A DNA stretch of 47,439 bases from contig VAWN01000040.1 in NCBI GenBank assembly GCA_005885555.1, positions 1 to 47,439 of the forward strand. The letters are read 5' to 3'. The stretch's first letter is position 1. Every line of letters begins with the position of its first letter. Below the pieces are notes generated by a model, which saw only the letters and a program-made list of their open reading frames with translations, did not search any database and had not been told where the DNA came from. Both the position numbers and the translations under genes were made by a program. Below, one piece after another: positions 33,683 to 41,257 of the stretch. This DNA is from Actinomycetota bacterium. Lineage in GTDB: Bacteria > Actinomycetota > Actinomycetes > Mycobacteriales > Micromonosporaceae.

Positions 33683-34379
33683 CGGCAAACGAGCTCAGCC
33701 GGTTGACGGCCAGCACCGTGCCGCCGACCAGGAACACCGCGCTCATCACGATCGCCACCGGCAGCCCGACGTGGTTGTGCAGGAGCTGGGTCTGCGCGAT
33801 CCGGCTGGCCAGCGTCACCGCGTACTGGTGGATGGACAGCTCGCGGGTACTGGCCAGCAGGTTGCCGAGCAGCCCCTCCCAGAGCAGCACGTAGGCCAGG
33901 CCGATCAGCACCGGCCGGCGGGTCAGCAGGCTCAGCGCGAGGAACAGCGCGGCGTAGGCCAGCGCCGCCACGAAGCACGCGACCGCGAGGGCGAGCCCGA
34001 ACCGGGCGGACTGCGCGACGGTACCGGCGACGAACATCGGCACCGCGGCGACCGTGCCGATGATGCCGGCCGACACCACGAGCTTGGCCAGCACGATCTC
34101 CCGGCGGGGCAGCGGCTTGGCCAGGATGTGCAGGATCGTGCCGTCTTCGATCTCGGCGCCCAGCACGGCGGTACCGACGATCAGCGCGGTCACCGGCAGC
34201 AGCACGCCCAGGCCCAGCCCGTCGACGATGACCGGGCCCCATTGGTCGGCCGCGTCCGGCCGCAGCGCGTGCGCGATCAGGGTCAGCCCGACCACCAGTA
34301 CCGGAAAGGGCAGCAGCAGCAGGACCCGCTTGCGGCCGAGCAGCGCCCGCGCGGTGATCCAGGCAATCGTGAGGTTCAT
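33663..34379 (-). CDS. ABC-2 type transporter permease (system B)
   Basis: The 238-aa protein has six predicted helices (VLLLLPFPVLVVGLTLIA, LGVLLPVTALIVGTAVL, LVVSAGIIGTVAAVPMFV, LAVACFVAALAYAALFLAL, VLIGLAYVLLWEGLL, VGLPVAIVMSAVFLVGGTV) and the cytosolic EIEDGTILHILAKPLPRREIVLAKL loop typical of ABC-2 permeases of the YhaP/Nos type. It partners the ATPase at 34498, separated by a repeat-bearing gap. ATG 34379 has GGGAG upstream. The substrate is unknown. Confidence 0.85.
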   Translation of the reverse strand: MNLTIAWITARALLGRKRVLLLLPFPVLVVGLTLIAHALRPDAADQWGPVIVDGLGLGVLLPVTALIVGTAVLGAEIEDGTILHILAKPLPRREIVLAKLVVSAGIIGTVAAVPMFVAGTVAQSARFGLALAVACFVAALAYAALFLALSLLTRRPVLIGLAYVLLWEGLLGNLLASTRELSIHQYAVTLASRIAQTQLLHNHVGLPVAIVMSAVFLVGGTVLAVNRLSSFAVTGETS

Positions 34380-34411
34380 GCTGTCTCCCGGTTCGCTCCG
34401 CGCGACGCTCC

Positions 34412-34484
34412 GGTGCGCCGCCTTCCCTCGTCGCTGCGCTCCTCAGTCCAGGCGCCGCTGCGCTCCTCAGTCCAGGCGCCGCCG
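34412..34484. repeat. Intergenic repeat with internal 24-bp tandem duplication (copy A)
   Basis: This lies between the ABC-2 permease and ATPase genes. Positions 34433-34456 and 34457-34480 are identical 24-mers (beginning GCTGCGCTCC). The stretch 34412-34454 closely matches 35438-35480 in the next gap of the same operon. Confidence 0.7.
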
Positions 34485-34497
34485 CGCCACGCTGCGC

Positions 34498-35409
34498 TCA
34501 TGTCGCCACCAGGTAGGAGAAGACGCTTTCCAGGGACTCGTCGGACGGGATGAGCTGGCGCACCCGTACCCCTTCACGCAGTGCGATCTTCGGCAGCGCC
34601 CGGGTGAAGGCGCCGTAGTCACCGGCCCGGACGGTCAGCCCCGTGGTACCGACGTCCAGTCCGGCGACCGAGTCCTCGGCCACCAGCGCGACGGCCAGCC
34701 GCCGGTCGTCGGTGGACCGGATGGCGAACACGTGCGGCCGGTGCGTCATCAGCCGCCGGATGGTGCGGTAGTCGCCGGACGCCGCCAGCCGCCCGGCGAC
34801 GATGACCTGTACCGTGCCGGAGACCTCCTCGACCTCCTCCAGGATGTGCGAGGAGAACAGGATGGTGTGGCCGGTGTCGCCGAGGCTGTGCAGCACCCCC
34901 ATCATGTGCAGCCGCTGCCGGGGGTCCATCCCGTTGAACGGCTCGTCGAGCAGCAGTACCCGCGGCTCGTGCACCAGTGCCGCGGCGACCCTGGTCCGCT
35001 GGCGCATGCCCTTGGAGAAGGTCTGCATCCGCCGGTCCTGCGCCTCCCGCATGTCCACCAGGTCGATGGCGCGGCGGGCGGCGGCCGCCGGATCAGGCAG
35101 CCGGTGCAGCTTGGCGCTGGCGAGCACGAACTCCCACGCGGTCAGGAACCCGTGCACCGCCTCGCGTTCGGCGACCAGGCCCAGGGTGCGGTACACGTCG
35201 GGGTTGCGCCACGCCGGCCGGCCGTCGACCCGCACCTCGCCCTGCGACGGGGCGAGGAAGCCGGACATCATGTGCAGCACCGTCGTCTTGCCCGCGCCGT
35301 TGGGCCCGAGCAGCCCGGTGACGCCGGGGCCGAGGGTCATCGTGACGTCGTTGACCGCGACCACGTTGCCGTACCAGCGTGAGACGCCGGTCAGTTGAAC
35401 CTCGCTCAT
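34498..35409 (-). CDS. ABC transporter ATP-binding protein (system B)
   Basis: The 303-aa ATPase has Walker A GPNGAGKT, Q-loop LVAEREAV, signature FSKGMRQR (variant of LSGGQ typical of ABC-2 exporters), Walker B VLLLDEPFNGMD and the switch His in FSSHILEEVEE. A C-terminal domain of about 90 residues follows. It powers the permease at 33663. ATG 35409 has GGAGG 5 nt upstream. The unit sits downstream of a second ATPase/permease unit on the same strand. Confidence 0.9.
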   Translation of the reverse strand: MSEVQLTGVSRWYGNVVAVNDVTMTLGPGVTGLLGPNGAGKTTVLHMMSGFLAPSQGEVRVDGRPAWRNPDVYRTLGLVAEREAVHGFLTAWEFVLASAKLHRLPDPAAAARRAIDLVDMREAQDRRMQTFSKGMRQRTRVAAALVHEPRVLLLDEPFNGMDPRQRLHMMGVLHSLGDTGHTILFSSHILEEVEEVSGTVQVIVAGRLAASGDYRTIRRLMTHRPHVFAIRSTDDRRLAVALVAEDSVAGLDVGTTGLTVRAGDYGAFTRALPKIALREGVRVRQLIPSDESLESVFSYLVAT

Positions 35410-35437
35410 GTGTCCTCCAGGTTCGCGCGGGCGCCTC

Positions 35438-35490
35438 GGTGCGCCGTCTTCCCTCGTCGCTGCGCTCCTCGGTCCAGACGACGCCGCGCC
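35438..35490. repeat. Intergenic repeat (copy B)
   Basis: The sequence matches 34412-34454 closely, sharing GGTGCGCCG, CTTCCCTCGTCGCTGCGCT and the following CCTC-GTCCAG, but lacks the 24-bp duplication. It lies between the system A permease and the system B ATPase genes. Confidence 0.7.
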
Positions 35491-35497
35491 CGCCCGC

Positions 35498-36367
35498 TCA
35501 CGCTCCCGCCTTTCGGTACCGGGCCAGCAGCAGCGTGGTGCAGACGATGACCAGTGCGAGCGCGACCGCGACGTACATCGGCCCGTAGATGCCCAGATCC
35601 AGGCCGACCTTGGTGTGGAACAGGTACCGCTTCACGCCGCCCACGAGCGTCACCGGGTTCAGCACCGGGGCGAGTTCGCGCAGCGAGCCGCCGACGATCG
35701 AGAGCACGCCGACGACCGGCGCGGTCACCAGGAACGTACCGACGATCGCGGCCGCGGCCAGCGCCCGCCGGCTGGCCAGCGACGCGACCAGTACCGCGAC
35801 CGACGCGTACACCACCGCGGTGATGCCCGAGTACGCCACGCCGCCGAGGAAGTCGGTGAACTCGTGCCACCCGCCGCGCCAGCCGCCGGTCTGCGCGAAG
35901 ATGCCGCCGAGCAGGATCAGCAGCTGCGGTCCGGCCAGCAGCAGCCAGACCGCGCTCACCATCGCGACGAGCTTGGCCAGCGCGTAGTCGGGCCGGGCGA
36001 TCGGCCGGGAGAAGTACAGCGGCAGCACGTGCGCGCGCAGGTCCCGGCAGACCAGCTCGGGCGCGACGACGGCGAGGAACAGCAGCACCGGTACCCCGAC
36101 CGTGTCCGGGTACTGCAGGTAGCTGATGAACACGACGTTGGTCTGCGAGCGCACCACCACCGCGACGATCGCGACGGCGAAGACGAGCCCGACGACCAGC
36201 CACGGGAACACCTTGGCCTTGCCGCTGCGGCCGAGGCCGAACGCGGTACGCAGGCTGTGCGTGTACAGCGACAGCGTGGCGTACCGGCGACCCAGCCGCG
36301 GCCCGGTGTAGCGCTGGTACCCGAGATCGTGGATGACCCCGGCGCGCGCCGGCTCAACGGACGACAT
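35498..36367 (-). CDS. ABC transporter permease (system A)
   Basis: The 289-aa protein starts with a cytosolic segment VIHDLGYQRYTGPRLGRRYA found in a group of actinobacterial ABC permeases. Six helices follow (VFPWLVVGLVFAVAIVAVV; VPVLLFLAVVAPELV; LVAMVSAVWLLLAGPQLLIL; AYSGITAVVYASVAVLVASL; ALAAAAIVGTFLVTAPVVGV; LALVIVCTTLLLARY). ATG 36367 has GGAGG upstream and overlaps the end of the ATPase gene by 14 nt, so the two are coupled. The substrate is unknown. Confidence 0.85.
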   Translation of the reverse strand: MSSVEPARAGVIHDLGYQRYTGPRLGRRYATLSLYTHSLRTAFGLGRSGKAKVFPWLVVGLVFAVAIVAVVVRSQTNVVFISYLQYPDTVGVPVLLFLAVVAPELVCRDLRAHVLPLYFSRPIARPDYALAKLVAMVSAVWLLLAGPQLLILLGGIFAQTGGWRGGWHEFTDFLGGVAYSGITAVVYASVAVLVASLASRRALAAAAIVGTFLVTAPVVGVLSIVGGSLRELAPVLNPVTLVGGVKRYLFHTKVGLDLGIYGPMYVAVALALVIVCTTLLLARYRKAGA

Positions 36368-37271
36368 CGACGACCTCCGGTTCGGTGAACAGCTCGGCGA
36401 CCCGGTGCCGCCGCTGGTCCAGCCGGTGCAGCGGCAGGTCCAGCGCGGCGACCACGCCGAGGATGACGTCGTAGGTCTCGTCGGATTCGAGCGGCACCAG
36501 CAGCAGCCGCGCCTCCCGGCCGACCGTCAGCCCCAGCTCCGCCAGCCCCTTGGCCAGCTCGTCGGTACCCTCGTCGACCTCGATGGCGAGCACGTCGCGC
36601 TGCACCGTCATCGCCGCGACCCGGTCGGCGCGCAGCAGCCGCCCCGCGTCGATGGCGACCAGCCAGTCGCAGATCCGCTCGACCTCGCCGAGCAGGTGCG
36701 AGCAGACCACCACGGAGATGTTGAACTCGGTGCCGATCCGCTGGATCAGGGTCAGCATCGCCTCCCGGCCGGCCGGGTCCAGGCCGTTGGTCGGCTCGTC
36801 GAGCAGCAACAGGTCCGGATCGTGCACCAGCGCCTGCGCCAGCTTCACCCGCTGCTTCATGCCGGTGGAGTAGCCGCCGATCTGCCGGTACCGCTCCTCG
36901 TAGAGCCCGACGTGCCGCAGTGCCTCGGAGGCGCGTTCGCGGGCCGCGGCCCGGGGCAGCCCGCTGACCCGGGCCAGGTGCGTGACGAACTCGGCGGCCA
37001 CCAGGTCCGGCGGCAGGCAGTCGTGCTCGGGCATGTACCCGACCCGGGCCCGCACCTGGTCGCCGTCGCGCGCCGGATCGAGTCCGAGGATGCGCACCTG
37101 GCCGGTCGTCGGCGCGACGAGCCCCAGCAGGATCTTGATGAGCGTGGACTTGCCCGCGCCGTTCGCCCCTACCAGGCCGACGATCCCGGACTGCACGTCG
37201 ACGGTCAGCGCGTCGAGCGCGGTCACCCGGGGATATCGCTTCGTCAGCCCGCTGATCTCGATGAGAGCCAC
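36354..37271 (-). CDS. ABC transporter ATP-binding protein (system A)
   Basis: The 305-aa ATPase has Walker A GANGAGKST, signature YSTGMKQRV, Walker B LLLLDEPTNGLD and switch His CSHLLGEVE. It pairs with the overlapping permease at 35498. The start is GTG 37271 without a Shine-Dalgarno; TACCGT lies exactly 6 nt upstream, so the transcript may be leaderless. A small HTH gene ends 60 nt upstream on the same strand and could regulate or be part of this operon. Confidence 0.9.
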   Translation of the reverse strand: MALIEISGLTKRYPRVTALDALTVDVQSGIVGLVGANGAGKSTLIKILLGLVAPTTGQVRILGLDPARDGDQVRARVGYMPEHDCLPPDLVAAEFVTHLARVSGLPRAAARERASEALRHVGLYEERYRQIGGYSTGMKQRVKLAQALVHDPDLLLLDEPTNGLDPAGREAMLTLIQRIGTEFNISVVVCSHLLGEVERICDWLVAIDAGRLLRADRVAAMTVQRDVLAIEVDEGTDELAKGLAELGLTVGREARLLLVPLESDETYDVILGVVAALDLPLHRLDQRRHRVAELFTEPEVVDVVR

Positions 37272-37277
37272 GCCATG

Positions 37278-37283
37278 ACGGTA
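37278..37283 (-). promoter_or_regulatory. Candidate -10 box of the ABC operon (leaderless)
   Basis: On the minus strand TACCGT fits TANNNT and is followed by 6 nt and GTG 37271. GTACC words are common here, so a chance match is more likely than at the other leaderless sites. Confidence 0.35.
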
Positions 37284-37331
37284 CCGACCGGCGTCGCGCC
37301 GCGGGTCCGGCGCCTACCCGGATTGCCGCCC

Positions 37332-37748
37332 TTAGGGGGCGGCCGCCTCCTGGTCCGCGATCCACCTCAGGTGCGTCTCCCAGGCGGCCTGTTTGGTGGT
37401 ACCCAGTGCCGCGCCGATCTGTGACCAGGAGGCGCCCGCCGCCCGGGCGGTCCGCACCGTGAGCTGGCGACCGTAGCCGGCCTTGCGGGCGATCACCTCG
37501 CCGAGGGCGAGCAGTTCGAGTGCCTCGTCGCGGCTCAGCGGCTCAGCTTCCGCGCCGCGGCGGCTGACCGCGATCGCCGGGGGCGGCGTGCTCTTTGCTG
37601 CTCCCGGCGACCGCGGGCAGGCGGCTGAGCCGCCAACGTATGTCAGCGGGTCGGCCTCGCCGACCGAGTCGCGCAGCCGCAGGTCGTCGTACCGGGCGAC
37701 CGCGGTGCGCAGGGAATGCTGCCGCTCGGCGGCGTCGGGCGTCATCAT
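37332..37748 (-). CDS. Small helix-turn-helix DNA-binding protein
   Basis: The 138-aa protein has an N-terminal helical part, a low-complexity linker (CPRSPGAAKSTPPP) and a C-terminal HTH (residues about 95-130): LTVRTARAAGASWSQIGAALGTTKQAAWETHLRWI. This resembles the sigma-like or AsnC-like HTH of small actinobacterial regulators. ATG 37748 is chosen with a weak GGA upstream; ATG 37760 is an alternative. A striking array of four 7-bp repeats lies just upstream, probably its own operator. It precedes the ABC exporter operon by 60 nt. Confidence 0.72.
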   Translation of the reverse strand: MMTPDAAERQHSLRTAVARYDDLRLRDSVGEADPLTYVGGSAACPRSPGAAKSTPPPAIAVSRRGAEAEPLSRDEALELLALGEVIARKAGYGRQLTVRTARAAGASWSQIGAALGTTKQAAWETHLRWIADQEAAAP

Positions 37749-37762
37749 GCCGTCCAGCATTC

Positions 37763-37806
37763 CGTCAGGACAGCCTGACGTCAAGCCGCCCTGACGCGCC
37801 GTCAGG
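37763..37806. promoter_or_regulatory. Four-heptamer operator array upstream of the HTH gene
   Basis: CGTCAGG-ACAG-CCTGACG (37763-37780) and CCTGACG-CGC-CGTCAGG (37790-37806) are two perfect inverted repeats of the same heptamer in opposite order. They sit directly upstream of the HTH start, as expected for an autoregulated repressor site. Confidence 0.6.
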
Positions 37807-37960
37807 CGGAATCCTGCTTGCCGTCGCGCGGAAACGATGCCGAAACATTCCACCAGCGTCGATGCCCCGCCGGCCACCGAAACCCTTGCGCAACCGGGAG
37901 AACGGGGCTGCCCGCGGCCGCCCCGGTGGGCCGGCCCGGCAGCGGCCCCCGGCCGGGGCA

Positions 37961-37990
37961 TTGAGGCTATTGATTCATGCGTGCAAATCT
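37961..37990 (+). promoter_or_regulatory. Candidate promoter of the discoidin-DUF1080 gene
   Basis: TTGAGG (37961-37966), an 18-bp spacer and AAATCT (37985-37990) precede the gene by 30 nt. The region is much AT-richer than its surroundings. Confidence 0.35.
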
Positions 37991-38020
37991 GTGAAAACCT
38001 TTGCGACCTTGGAGGATCAC

Positions 38021-39454
38021 ATGAACAGGCGGAGACGAGGCGTGGCCTTACTGGCCGGGGCCACGGTGTTGCTCGCCGTCGGACTGACGACAGCCGTCGC
38101 GAACGCCGGGGCCGGCGCACCGGCGGCCGACGTGCTGCTGTCCCGCAACAAGCCGGTCACGGTGTCGTCGTCGGGCGCGTGCTGTCCGGCGAAGAACGCG
38201 GTGGACGGCAACTCCGCCACGCGCTGGGCGAGCGCGGCCGGCAAGGACCCGTCGTGGATCTACGTCGACCTCGGCGCCGTGGCCCAGGTACACCGGATCC
38301 GGCTGCAGTGGGACAAGTCCTGTGCTGTGGCGTACCAGTTGCAGACCTCGACCGACCACGCGACCTGGACGACTGTATTCTCCACCAGCGCCGGTAAGGG
38401 CGGCGTCGAGGACCGGACCGGGCTGACCGGCTCCGGGCGGTACGTGCGGATGAACGGCACGAAGCGCTGCCGTGCCGACGCCACGCACGGGTACTCGCTG
38501 CAGGAGTTCGACGTCTTCGGCACCCTCGGCGGCGGCGGTACCCCACCGAACCCGCCCACCAACGTGACCCGGGTCAGCGTCACGGCCACCAGCGCCACGG
38601 TGTCCTGGACGGCGTCGACCAGCACCGGCGTCACCGCCTACGACCTGTTCGGCGACGGCGCCGCGTGCGGCAGCGTCACGGGCACCGCGACGACGGGTAC
38701 CTGCGCGGGGCTGAGCCCGGACGCCGACCACGCGATCACCGTCGAGGCGCGTAACGCGGCCGGCGACGCGTCCGCGCCCAGCGCGCCGCTGACCGTGCAC
38801 ACCCCACCGGGCGGTGGCGGCAACCCGTACGGCGACCCGCACCTGGTGTCCATGTTCAATGGCAGCAGCCTCGACGGCTGGACCCCGCACGCCGCGGGCG
38901 CCTGGTCGGTCGTCGGTGGCGCCATCCACGGCAACGGCACCAGCCGCGGCTGGATCTACTTCAACAAGCAGGTCGGCACCTTCCGGTGGATCTTCCAGCT
39001 CCGTCAGCTCCCCACCGATGCCGGCAAGAAGGGGCACGCCCCGACGGTGCTGATCTGGGGTACCACCAACCCGATCCGCGACGCGCTGTCCGCGATCCAG
39101 TTCCAACCGCCCAACGGCGGGCACTGGGACTACCGGCCGGGGCACAACAACGGCGGCGGGTCGGAGTTCAAGACCTTCACCCACACGAAGATCGACACAA
39201 AGGCGTGGAGCCAGTGCGAGCTGGTCGGCAACATGAGCACCGGCGTGGCCCGGATGGCGTGCTGCCCGCTGCCGCCGAACGCGACGACAGCGACCACGTG
39301 CAAGGGCGTCGAGGTGCTCGACTTCATGGACAAGACCGCCGCCCGGGTCGGTCCGCTGGCGATCCAGGTGCACAACAGCGGGCTGCACGACGAGTACCGC
39401 GGCCTGTGGCTCGACCCGAACCCGGCGAACCCGAACGGGTTCATCACCACCTGA
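38021..39454 (+). CDS. Secreted F5/8-type C, FN3 and DUF1080 protein
   Basis: The 477-aa protein has a signal peptide (MNRRRRGVALLAGATVLLAV). A discoidin/F5-8C-like carbohydrate-binding domain follows (about 40-165; NKPVTVSSSGA, VDGNSATRWAS, WIYVDLGAVAQVHRI), then an FN3 domain (about 175-260), a Gly-rich linker and a DUF1080 (3-keto-disaccharide hydrolase fold) domain (about 272-470; LVSMFNGSSLDGWTPH, GPLAIQVHN, EYRGLWLDP). It probably binds and acts on extracellular polysaccharide. ATG 38021 has GGAGG 5 nt upstream. Confidence 0.88.
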   Translation: MNRRRRGVALLAGATVLLAVGLTTAVANAGAGAPAADVLLSRNKPVTVSSSGACCPAKNAVDGNSATRWASAAGKDPSWIYVDLGAVAQVHRIRLQWDKSCAVAYQLQTSTDHATWTTVFSTSAGKGGVEDRTGLTGSGRYVRMNGTKRCRADATHGYSLQEFDVFGTLGGGGTPPNPPTNVTRVSVTATSATVSWTASTSTGVTAYDLFGDGAACGSVTGTATTGTCAGLSPDADHAITVEARNAAGDASAPSAPLTVHTPPGGGGNPYGDPHLVSMFNGSSLDGWTPHAAGAWSVVGGAIHGNGTSRGWIYFNKQVGTFRWIFQLRQLPTDAGKKGHAPTVLIWGTTNPIRDALSAIQFQPPNGGHWDYRPGHNNGGGSEFKTFTHTKIDTKAWSQCELVGNMSTGVARMACCPLPPNATTATTCKGVEVLDFMDKTAARVGPLAIQVHNSGLHDEYRGLWLDPNPANPNGFITT

Positions 39455-39490
39455 CCTGTCACTGCGAGGTGACCTGACAGCACGACACGC

Positions 39491-39524
39491 AGCGCCCCGG
39501 GGCCGTCACCGGACCCGGGGCGCT
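39491..39524. terminator. Strong GC hairpin after the DUF1080 gene
   Basis: AGCGCCCCGGG (39491-39501) pairs exactly with 39514-39524 around a 12-nt loop. There is no U-tract, as usual in high-GC actinobacteria. It separates the secreted-protein gene from the dpp promoter. Confidence 0.6.
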
Positions 39525-39556
39525 TCGACGTATGCGGATACGTTACCGGCGATCGT

Positions 39557-39586
39557 TTGACCCGTATCTTGTATACAGGATACGTT
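39557..39586 (+). promoter_or_regulatory. dpp promoter: -35 TTGACC, -10 TACGTT
   Basis: TTGACC (39557-39562), an 18-bp spacer and TACGTT (39581-39586) form a good actinobacterial promoter, 34 bp upstream of the dppA ATG. The operator palindrome fills the spacer and touches the -10. Confidence 0.6.
39563..39584. promoter_or_regulatory. Near-perfect 22-bp GntR-type operator in the dpp promoter
   Basis: Outer arms CGTATC (39563-39568) and GATACG (39579-39584) are exact complements. The inner TTGTATACAG contains TGTATACA, itself a palindrome. Twenty of 22 positions fit dyad symmetry. A further CGTAT-N4-ATACG lies at 39529-39542. The 16-mer from 39569 matches 13 of 16 bases of the site at the GntR/ggt promoters. 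Confidence 0.7.
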
Positions 39587-39619
39587 CGGGGCCAGGACCG
39601 GGACTGGGGAGGCACACGA

Positions 39620-41251
39620 ATGCCCAGCAGACCGACGTTGATTCGCGCCGCTGCCGTACCCGCGCTCGCCGCCGCGCTCGCCCTGTCCGGTGCGGGCTGC
39701 AGCTCCATCAAGTCGGGTGCCCCGGCAGCGGGCCCGAGCAGCGACAACCGGGCGGTCCGCAACGGCGGGACGCTGACCGTGGCGCTGTCCGCCGAGCCGG
39801 ACAAGCTCGACCCGACCCTGGCGCGGACCCTCGTCGGCCGCACGGTGTTCAACGCGATCTGCGAGAAGCTCTACGACGTCGACGCCAAGCTCAACGTCGT
39901 ACCGCAACTGGCCGCCGCGCTGCCGCAGTTCTCCAGCGACGGCAAGACGGTCACCATCAAGGTGCGCAGCGGCGTGAAGTTCGCCGACGGTACCCCGCTG
40001 GACGCGGCCGCGGTGAAGGCGAGCCTGGACCGGCACATGACGCTGTCCGGGTCGGCGCGCAAGACGGAGCTGTCCAGCGTCGCCAGCGTCTCGGTGACCG
40101 ACCCGGCCACGGTGTCGATCGCGCTGAAGTCGCCGTTCGTACCGCTGACCGCCGTGCTCGCCGACCGGTCCGGCATGATCATGTCGCCGGCGGCGCTCAA
40201 GTCCGCGGGCGCGAACTTCGGCACGAACCCGGTCTGCGTCGGGCCGTTCAAGTTCGCCACCCGCGTCGCGCAGGACCGCATCGAGGTGGTGAAGGACCCG
40301 AACTACTACGACGCGGCGAAGGTACACCTGGACAAGGTGGTGTACCGGATCATCGCCGACGCCACGACCCGGTTCAACAACCTGCGCTCCGGCGACGCCG
40401 ACGTGCTCGACACGGTGGCCACCACCGACGTCGAGGCGCTCAAGTCCGACCCGAACCTGCGGCTGCTCACCTCCGACTCGCTCGGGTACCAGGGCATCAC
40501 CGTCAACCTCGGCAACGCCAACGGGGTCGGCAAGCCCGCCGGTACCCTGGCTGCGCCCTACGCCGGACCGCTGGCGACCAACGCCAAGGTGCGGCAGGCG
40601 TTCGAGCGCAGCATCGACCGCGCGGCCCTCAACACGGTGGTGTTCGGCGGCCAGTTCACCCCGGCGTGCGGCCCGATCAGCGCGGCCAGCCCGCTGTCCT
40701 CCGACGCCGCGCAGGCCTGCCCCAAGCACGACCCGGCGGCGGCCAAGCAGCTGCTCGCCCAGGCCGGCGTGGCCACGCCGGTGAAGGTCAGCATGGTGCA
40801 GGCCAACGACCCGGTCGAGCGGCGCCTCGGCGAGGCGCTCCAGGCCCAGGTCAAGGAGGGCGGCTTCGACCTGCAACTGCAGCCGACCGAGTTCTCCGCC
40901 TCGCTGGACCAGACCGACGCCGGCAAGTTCCAGCTGTACCGCATCGGCTGGTCCGGCCGCATCGACCCGGACGGCAACATCGCCAGCTTCGTGCAGACCC
41001 AGGGCTCGCAGAACATCTCCGGGTACAGCAACCCGGCCGTGGACGACCTGCTCAGCCAGGCACGGGCGGCGCCGGACACCGCCAAGCGGCGCGACCTGTA
41101 CGGGCAGCTCATCACCAAGCTGCACGAGGACGTCCCGCTGATGTACCTGTACCGGGCGAAGAACCTCACCGGTGTGTCCAGCAAGGTGGCCGGCGTGCAG
41201 GTGTACGGCGACGGGCTGATCCGACTCGGCGCGGCCGGCTTCGCCGCCTGA
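39620..41251 (+). CDS. Oligopeptide ABC transporter, substrate-binding lipoprotein (SBP family 5)
   Basis: The 543-aa lipoprotein has a signal peptide with lipobox LSGAGC (Cys27), then the SBP_bac_5 body (GGTLTVALSAEPDKLDPTLART, VFNAICEKLYDVDA, VKFADGTPLDAAAVKASLDR, CVGPFKFATRVAQDRIEVVKDPNYYD). It captures di- or oligopeptides outside the membrane. ATG 39620 is preceded by GGGGAGG. It is the first gene of a five-gene importer operon; gene names are given by family order only. The downstream ggt gene suggests gamma-glutamyl peptides or glutathione as candidate ligands, but this is inference. Confidence 0.88.
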   Translation: MPSRPTLIRAAAVPALAAALALSGAGCSSIKSGAPAAGPSSDNRAVRNGGTLTVALSAEPDKLDPTLARTLVGRTVFNAICEKLYDVDAKLNVVPQLAAALPQFSSDGKTVTIKVRSGVKFADGTPLDAAAVKASLDRHMTLSGSARKTELSSVASVSVTDPATVSIALKSPFVPLTAVLADRSGMIMSPAALKSAGANFGTNPVCVGPFKFATRVAQDRIEVVKDPNYYDAAKVHLDKVVYRIIADATTRFNNLRSGDADVLDTVATTDVEALKSDPNLRLLTSDSLGYQGITVNLGNANGVGKPAGTLAAPYAGPLATNAKVRQAFERSIDRAALNTVVFGGQFTPACGPISAASPLSSDAAQACPKHDPAAAKQLLAQAGVATPVKVSMVQANDPVERRLGEALQAQVKEGGFDLQLQPTEFSASLDQTDAGKFQLYRIGWSGRIDPDGNIASFVQTQGSQNISGYSNPAVDDLLSQARAAPDTAKRRDLYGQLITKLHEDVPLMYLYRAKNLTGVSSKVAGVQVYGDGLIRLGAAGFAA

Positions 41252-41257
41252 TCCACG

